A stretch of 64,000 bases of DNA from Nemertoderma westbladi (Eukaryota; Xenacoelomorpha; Nemertodermatida; Nemertodermatidae). Below are positions 57,352-64,000 of this stretch, one piece after another. Positions within the stretch are counted from its first letter, which is position 1, and each line of letters begins with the position of its first letter. The translations under genes were made by a program, and so were the position numbers. The notes beneath the pieces are model-generated. The model saw only the letters and a list, made by a program, of their open reading frames with translations. It was not told the DNA's origin and did not search any database. The stretch lies in contig JAUCBJ010004839.1 of assembly GCA_032718475.1 (NCBI GenBank), positions 119,375-183,374 of the forward strand, in the 5' to 3' direction.

Positions 57352-58451
57352 CAATGACCCATAATATAGTGTCATTTTCTGATGACACGCCCCCCCCCCC
57401 CCCCCCCCCCCAAATCTTTATACAAATCTTTATCAAATAGCTTGAAATTTGAAACACAACTCGTTCAACTCATTGTGGTTGTTACCATGAAGCCGAATTT
57501 GCAATTTCGCCGACAAGTTGGACAAGGGAACAAACTTCATCGGAGCGAAATAACGGCTTACGTTGAGAATTGGAATCAGAGACATTTGACGTAATTTTTC
57601 ATATCAATATAAAGCTTGCGTTGCAAGGATTCCAAATATGTAACAATATCTGAATTTCGTTGAGAAACAGCTGAGATATAGGCGTTAAAAGATTGCAAGA
57701 ATTATTGTTCTCTGAAGGCCATTTATAAACTTAAACAAATTACGTATGAGAAACACTTCGACTTGAGATTTAGGAGTTCAAATATTGCAAGATTGAATAA
57801 GCTATCGTTCGCTGAATACCACTTATTATATTTAATAAATAAACAATGTTCTGTAACAATTTCTTTATGTATGATTAGCTAGGCAATATAGATATTGTAT
57901 AGGCATACCTCTGTTGCCTACCAACTCTTAAAATAAATAACACGTTCTAGAATTTTGTGTATTTATTAAATAGAATAAGTGGCCTTCAGTGAACGATAGC
58001 TTATTCAATCTTGCAATATTTGAACCCCTAAATCTCAAGTCGAAGTGTTTCTCATACGTAATTTGTTTAAGTTTATAAATGGCCTTCAGAGAACAATAAT
58101 TCTTGCAATCTTTTAACGCCTATATCTCAGCTGTTTCTCAACGAAATTCAGATATTGTTACATATTTGAAATCGCTGCAACGCAAGTTTTCTATTGATAT
58201 GAAAATATTACGACTAATGTGAATAATAGCAATGATGCGGATGGTGTGATTTTGTAAAAGATACCTTTTTAAAACGCTTATATAAAAAATATAAAGGCGA
58301 ATTCGAAACTTCCAGCTTCATGGTAACAACCACGGTGAGTTGAACAAGTTGTGTTTCAAATTTCAAGCAATATGATAAAGATTTGTAGAAAAATTTGGGG
58401 GGGTTCCGTGTCATCAGGAAATGACAATCACTATATTACTGGTCATGGTGC
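57352..58451. mobile_element. Fold-back element with about 490-bp arms
   Basis: 57352-57840 is the approximate reverse complement of 57961-58451, with a 120-bp unique centre. Matched landmarks include AATATAGTG with TCTGATGACACG, TTGAAATTTGAAACACAACT, GAAACAGCTGAGATATAGGC and AAATTACGTATGAGAAACAC. No transposase is encoded. The poly-C run in the left arm is 22 bases (57390-57411) but its partner in the right arm is 7 G. This is a fold-back or MITE-like DNA element of unknown superfamily. No clear target duplication was found at the outer ends. Confidence 0.9.
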
Positions 58452-59296
58452 AATTGAGGAGATATCGGATATTTTAAATTTTTTTGAAAATAAATTAAAT
58501 CAAGTGAGATCATATTAAAGGTTGTTTTAATGCTCGAAACATTGATTGATTATAATAAATATATATTATAATGATAGTACTGTATGAGTCAGTAATGGAC
58601 ACTGCTTCATAGAGTCAAAACTTTCAATTTAGTTTTTCCACTTATTTCCAGTTATTGACAATTTAATAATGTTTCATTTGTTCTGATTACATTTTCCTCG
58701 GATGCTCAGACAGTCAATATGTTTAGAAATATGATTTGCGGACACTCCTATCATCATGTTTGTTTATGTCAATCAATGCCTGCTAAATAAATATTCTTAA
58801 ATGTTAAAATCTCCAGTCATAATAAAACTCTCAGATCCATCACTAATATATCCATATATCCATATATACCATATTTTAACTTCAATTGTTATGGTGGGTG
58901 ACTGATCTGCCTGACCAGGGTTGGGAAAATGGAAAATTTTGCAATTATTATGATGCGAAAAATTATTAGTAATCAATTTTAGGAGATAGAAGCAAAATAC
59001 CTGCGAGCTGCTACGAATGATGCATTACAATGCGACTAACTTGTACAATGTAAAAGATCTCGTCATCTGTCAACCCAAACTGGAGATTAGCCATATATGT
59101 AGTATCGCTATGTTGAGAAGGGTTCAAGGATACAGGCACGCACAACTCCAATGGTTGCTCTGCTAAAAACATGTTTCTCTGATTAGGAAAGCATTGTATG
59201 GAAGATTGGAGGCCTTAAAAGCGTACAATCTGTGTCTATGGATGTCATGTAAGATTTATCTGACAGTAAGCATTAACTCTATGTGGCTCGATCTAT
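58452..59296. other. AT-rich non-coding stretch
   Basis: No gene or clear repeat is recognised. Confidence 0.5.
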
Positions 59297-59720
59297 CTAA
59301 ATGATCAATACATAATATGGGTGATAAAACTGCTTAAACCTTTCACGCAGGCACAATAACTCACCAACACGAGAACTAAAGTCACCAGCACTGATAAAGT
59401 TTTCAGGACTATTTATTATATTGCTCTGGACATTAGTAGCCCTTGCTTGTGGGTCATAGTAACGGGTGTCACTTGGGGGGGGGGGGGGGGGATATATACA
59501 CAAGCAAACTTTGTGTTCGGGATCTGCTGAACAGAAATCCGAATAATTTCGTCATTATAAAATAACAATAAGGAGGAAGATATAGAAAGATCTGGTTTAT
59601 TTCTAAATAACACGGCTACACCACCACAGTGAGCAACGTTAATGTTTGGGTTTAAGTCATGTATTACAGTAAAACCTGGGACAGTAAAATTAAATGCACA
59701 TTTATTTCTTGCAACATAAT
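59297..59720 (-). pseudogene. APE-type endonuclease fragment of a non-LTR element
   Basis: The minus strand encodes, from about 59720 down, TVPGFTVIHDLNPNIN, HCGGVAVLFRNK, TKFACVYIPP and, after a proline run coded by a poly-C tract on that strand, GDFSSRVGELL. GDF(N/S)xR and the GGVA segment are hallmarks of the apurinic-endonuclease-like domain that nicks target DNA for LINE insertion. The Asn of GDFN is Ser here. No RT follows; the fragment ends at about 59297. It is a different family from the LINE immediately to its right, whose GDFNA region differs. The poly-G run (59475-59491) lies inside the coding remnant and disrupts it. Confidence 0.7.
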
Positions 59721-59764
59721 TATTATATCAAAGTCTAAAAATAAGTCTAATACTATAGGGCACC

Positions 59765-62700
59765 AAAATTGCGACGCCACAACTACCTATCACCCATGAC
59801 ATTTGCTAGATCATCCGCATCTTCAAGGCCAGTGTCCTTTAAGATGCGTTTCAAGAAAGTCATGGGCTGTCCACCATGCTTATTCACTCCATGAGGCTGC
59901 CTAAGTACCAGATTATGCACTGGCTGGTCCTCACGGCAAAAGCAATGTCCTGCAAAGCGGAGGCGATTTTGTTCTAGCGTCAAGCTTGGGGGAATCAATG
60001 AGACACCTCCAATGTTATATAGTGTCAGGTTGGAGATGTGTGCATTGTACTTGACACAATGAACCCGGCGTAGCATTCTTGTGAATATGCCATCCAGAGA
60101 TTTGGTGTCCTCAGCAGTTAGAGCCCAGCATGGACTCCCATAGAGGAGTACTGGAACTACTGCTGCTCTAAATAATCGGACCTTAAGTTTCCGATTAATT
60201 CTCGGTGACTTCCAAATCCTGGAAAGCCTATTCAAGGCTGCCCATGCCTTTCCCTTACGTATTCGAAGGTCCTCACCTGACTTCCGGATCCATGATCCCA
60301 GGTAACAGAAGTCGTCCACATGCTCAAGCATACCATCCTTTGAGCTTATGCTCATCCGATCAGAGACTTTCTGAGAACTTTCAAAGTTAACTGTCAAAAT
60401 TTTGGCCTTTCTGGAGTTAATAAAAAGACCAACACTAGAAGCAGCATGTTCTAATAAGCTGAGGAGCCGTTGGGCTCCCTCTAGTGATTCTGAGAGTACT
60501 CCTAAGTCATCAGCAAAGTCTAGATCAGTTAGGTACTTGGCAGGATTTCCTCGACTTCTGGAGCCAGTAGGTGCCGTTATCATCACCCCATCATCATTAT
60601 GATGATCTAAGGACATGCGTAGAACATAGTCAACCACAATTATGAACAAGAATGGTGCAAGTGTGTCTCCCTGGAGGACGCCCCATAACACTTCAAATGG
60701 TTCTGTGTCACCATCAACAGTAGACACAAATGTTGTCGAACCATCGTATACTGATCTGATTGCTGCAATAATTTCATCAGGAATCCCATATAATGAAAGT
60801 ATGCTGAACATACGTGAGCGGGAGACTGAATCAAAGGCCTTGAAGAAGTCAACAAAGATAACAGCCAGATGCCTGTCTTTCTTTTTTGATAACTCTTCAA
60901 TTATCCTTCTAAGTGCCAAAATGGGTTCCATGGTCCCACGACCTTTACGAAACCCATTCTGATTTCGATGGAGCAGTCTCTCAATGGGATCCCTGATGCG
61001 ATTTAATAGAATTCTATTTTATAGCTTTGCAGCAATCGAGATCAATGAGATTCCCCGAAAAGAACCATAGAGTGTTAGGTTGCCCTTCTTGGGAACTGGC
61101 ACCAACTTATTTGTTTTCATTTCTTGTGGGACTCTTGTTGTTCGGTACACGTCTACTATGATGGGATAGATGAGTTTTAAACACTCAGGTATTTTAAAGA
61201 CCTCAGGGGGAACACCATCTACTCCACTGGCACGATTGGTCTTAATGCTCTTTGCAGCAGCCTTCACTTCTGCAAAGGAGATATTGCTAATGGGAATATC
61301 TGGGAGTACAGACTCAAACACTTTTACTTCTATAAAGTTATCAGGCAATACCCTGTCATTATTGAGGAGCTTTTCAAAGTGGGCCTACCAACCATTGAGG
61401 CGATCGGCGGGTGATTCAGCCTTAACCTTGGTGGTTGGTTGGCTTTTCCGCCCAGTAAACAAGTAGATCGATTTCCATGCCTGGGATGATTGCCTGTTGT
61501 CGTCGGCATCATTGATGGCATCAACCTGTTGGTTTATTAGCTCCTGTAGATTAACAGAGTACTGCCTTTTCAGGGACCTAGATGCAGCCTTAACTGCATT
61601 CTTGGCTGCTGTAGTCTGTTTGAGTCGGGACTCTTTTTGCGCCTTATATAGGTCATTTCGGCACTTCTGGATTTTGTTTTCAGTCCAGGGGGCCCTTTTC
61701 CTGTTTCGAGGGTATACAGGAACTGTTTCTGCAGCTGCTAACTTAACTGCTTCTGTGAAAGCAGTATAGCCCTCACAGTGATCTGCCGCCTCAGAGGCAA
61801 GAACCTCATACCTGTTGCTCAGCTGTAGTGTGAAGCTGGATCTCACACTTGGCTGTTGCAACAGAGAGGACCAGTCATGCCACGGCAAGGCAGATTTCGT
61901 TGTTCTGCTAGCACAAAGAATAAGTCTTACCTTGGCCACAATAAGGCGGTGATCACTGGAGAAGTGTCGAAGTGTAAATGCATTCAAGTCTTGTATAGAA
62001 CTCCTGTACTTCCTACGAAACAGAATATGGTCTATCTGGGACTTGTGACCACTGGGTCCACTATGAGTCCATAGCTTTCCAGTTTGCTTCTTGAACTGGG
62101 TTCCAGCCGAAAACAATCCATGTCCAGAGATAAAATCCTGAAGACGGACGGAATTTCGGTTGACACTTCTGCTATAGACCCAGGGCGATGTAGGTGATTG
62201 ATGCAGACTTGCATTAAAGTCTCCCAGGAATGTTAAGAATGCATGCTGATCCACTCCATCAGTAGCTGCTTGTAGGTTGTGGTAGAAATTTTCCACCTCC
62301 TCTACAGGGGCAACACTAGTTGGAGAGTAGCACACAATCAGAACCACCTTAGGAAACTTCTTAGCCAGTCTTCCAGAACATGAGAAGTGGCAACGGATGA
62401 TGCGGTTAGAGATTTGGTCTATTTAGTCCAATGCTGCATGTGCAGTTGGTTTCATCAATAGACCAATACCACCATTGCAACTATCATCTGCTGACGCGAG
62501 GGCGAGTCGCCAACCGCCCCCATGGCCTTAATCAGAACCTCATCAGTCTGTCCAGTCTGCATTCTATGCTCTTGAACACCCACTGCACTAAGAGAAAGCT
62601 TATCTGCCAAGGCAGTCAGCTCACCTTGTCGCATTGGGGACCCGAGTGTTAGGGTGTTTACTGAGGCTAGTCTAGTGACTTGCCTCAGCTTGCCTCATGG

Positions 62701-62967
62701 CTTTGTTGGTCGGGGGGGGGGGACATGAGAGTAGCCTCCAACTCCAGAATCCCTCTCCCCCTCGCAATCTGGCCTCCCTGGTGACCCAGGGTTTGGGCCA
62801 GAAAGGTCATCAGGAAAGGGACTCAAAGAATTGTTGTCTTCTCTCTCTCCAGTAGGGGGTGAGACAGGCAGCCAGTCAGGAGATAACTGACGCCTGTGAG
62901 GCCGATTGTGTCCGGTAATTCCACTGGCCTCTAGTGGCCGGACCTCCGCATTACTAATGTAATCCAT
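59765..62967 (-). pseudogene. Family A LINE, APE endonuclease plus reverse transcriptase, decayed
   Basis: Reading the minus strand from 62967: a leader rich in Pro, Gly and Ser, then the endonuclease (VGVQEHRM near 62570, GDFNA near 62215, SDHR near 61950). A basic linker follows, then the RT (RASGVDGVPPEVFK, FRGISLIS, motif A FVDFFKAFD, motif B LQGDTLAPFLF, catalytic FADDLG near 60505-60520, FCYLGSWIRKSG) and the C-terminal domain. Disruptions: TGA at about 62693, a frameshift near 62465, TAG at 61385, TAA at about 61019, and a Glu-to-stop change at 59780. Homology to the 35.4- and 49-kb copies ends at about 59765, so the last 15 or so codons and the 3' tail are missing. A 3' truncation with the 5' part present is the opposite of usual LINE truncation and suggests a later deletion or recombination. 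A poly-G run lies inside the leader at 62712-62722. Confidence 0.92.
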
Positions 62968-63458
62968 AGTAGGGGGTTGGGGGGTGCTTTTTTTGCCGAG
63001 TCAGCTATCGGGGCAAATACCACACCCTGGTTTGCCGTTCCACAGGGTGGGTGTCGCAGTGGAGTCAGATATGAGGCCCATCACCCATATCTACTCTGGC
63101 GCACATGACCCACCATTGGCTGTGCAGCTCATCTTCTGGGTCATGCCCTGTACCCCTGCTGCCAGGTGCAGGTCGCAGTGAAGTGTACTAAGAGTGGACA
63201 TGAGAACACTCTACTCCTGACCAGCCATTGGTAGATCACCATCTGCCTGGCCAGGCCATATACCCCTGCAGCCAAGTATATGGGTCCTTAATCCAGGACC
63301 AACGGCGTCCTTATCCCAGAACGATGGGGGTCCTAGTTACAGGACAAGATTTGCCCTAGTAAGAGGGTCTATGCAGCTACAGATGTCACCTCCTTTATGC
63401 TGCATGGAGGTGGCAAGTTTTCTTGATGAATGACCTAGAATACCTGACCTGACCTGAT
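62968..63458 (-). other. Probable 5' UTR or upstream part of the family A LINE
   Basis: GC-balanced sequence directly upstream of the leader codons, with no open frame. It ends where family C homology begins, next to a GACCT repeat (about 63446-63457). Assignment to the LINE is by position only; no second copy exists here to compare. Confidence 0.4.
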
Positions 63459-63990
63459 CGCGTTATTATAGCTCGGAAAAAGTTCTATCAAATGACGCTG
63501 AAGAGTGATCGCGATATACCTCTACAGCAAGCTTTGTCACTTTGTGAAGCCGCTAACACTCCAGGATATAATTTCCTTCTCCAGTCGCTTTCATTTAATG
63601 AGTCTTCCAACTCACCGAGATCCCATATAATAAGGAAGTCAGATACAGCAACGAAATTCGTGACCTACAGATCGATTCTTAACGAGGATCTCAGTGTCCA
63701 TCCTGTCTACACCAAAAGGAGTCCCTATACTGGACTTCCAACGTACCTCATTCTCACGACTCCGTGTAATGAGCCATCGACTTCGCATAGAGACCGGTCA
63801 ATGGTCGAGAACACCGCGCCCAAATAGAACCCGTAGTTGCGACAACATCACCCTCCAAGATGAACAACACATATTGCTATCTTGCCCACTTTCCAAAAAT
63901 GTGCACCAAAATTATCAGTCTCTTTGTTTCAGCAGTATCCAATGTATTTTTTCCGGAAACACCAAAGATTTATATTCCTATTGTTATGCA
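63459..63990 (+). pseudogene. C-terminal fragment of a family C reverse transcriptase
   Basis: Plus-strand pieces parallel the C-terminal half of the family C relic at 31.5 kb. RVIIARKKFY corresponds to EIVVRAQKKF there, NEDLSVHPVY to NCDLSVHSVY, and FSRLRVMSHRLR to FTRLRLVSHNLR. QWSRTPRP, then a Cys...DEQHILLSCPL cluster correspond to RWSRTPPS and the ENHVIIECPL cluster. A frameshift lies near 63715. The fragment starts abruptly at about 63459, next to the family A upstream region, and continues to near the window end. It is diverged from the 31.5-kb copy at perhaps half the residues, so it is a related subfamily. Confidence 0.85.
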
Positions 63991-64000
63991 GTAGTAGATT

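Noticed and set aside
57222-57594. Proline-run open frames near 57.4 kb
   Set aside because: The prolines are coded by a poly-C tract within the left arm of the fold-back element.

Overview
The window looks like animal nuclear DNA: AT-rich, intron-era, and dominated by repeats. It shows no operons, no bacterial gene order and no packed coding. The repeat content suggests a marine invertebrate, plausibly an echinoderm or other invertebrate deuterostome. That is inference from TAGGCCTA-type words, a tRNA-headed SINE ending in an AAGCGCTATATAAA-type tail, and many long poly-G/poly-C tracts; nothing in the sequence names the species.

Only one gene looks intact: a rhodopsin-family G-protein-coupled receptor at 53880-55061 (+), 393 codons in one uninterrupted exon. 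A good splice acceptor lies just upstream, so an upstream 5' UTR exon is likely. All other recognisable protein-coding sequence is decayed non-LTR retrotransposon. Family A is APE-endonuclease/RT, with its longest copy at 59765-62967 (-), a 5'-truncated copy at 48960-49971 (-), and small pieces at 8.7, 10.2, 35.4 and 51.36 kb. Family B is an RT at 19.4-21.0 kb (-). Family C has RT plus C-terminal cysteine motif at 31.5-33.0 kb (-) and a C-terminal piece at 63.5-64.0 kb (+). Family D is an RT at 2.8-3.9 kb (-). Two copies of an RT family with a C-terminal nuclease-like domain lie at 23.3-24.7 kb (+) and 34.1-35.05 kb (+). An isolated APE-domain piece lies at 59.3-59.7 kb (-).

Layout. 0-9 kb: non-coding DNA, family D, a 725-bp TTAA-bounded inverted-repeat element. 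9-19 kb: tandem repeats, tRNA-like sequences, a 2-kb minisatellite with a 29-bp unit (13.9-15.9 kb), a SINE. 19-36 kb: family B, a CCGGT-rich patch, the two nuclease-type RT relics, family C. 36-46 kb: mostly anonymous DNA with a SINE, a MITE copy and a 59-bp palindromic tandem repeat. 46.6-51.6 kb: three degenerate copies of a 1.2-1.5-kb module; the middle one was split by a family A insertion whose 12-bp target duplication and two unoccupied sister sites are visible. 53-55.3 kb: the receptor gene flanked by hairpins and a 16-bp tandem repeat. 55.8-59 kb: minisatellite, MITE and a 1.1-kb fold-back element. 59-64 kb: nested retrotransposon debris.

I did not find a convincing new multi-gene system. 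The best leads are the orphan receptor, the minisatellite whose three forward frames encode the same repeat peptide, the module array that documents a LINE insertion, and several structured non-autonomous elements with asymmetric poly-G/C tracts.
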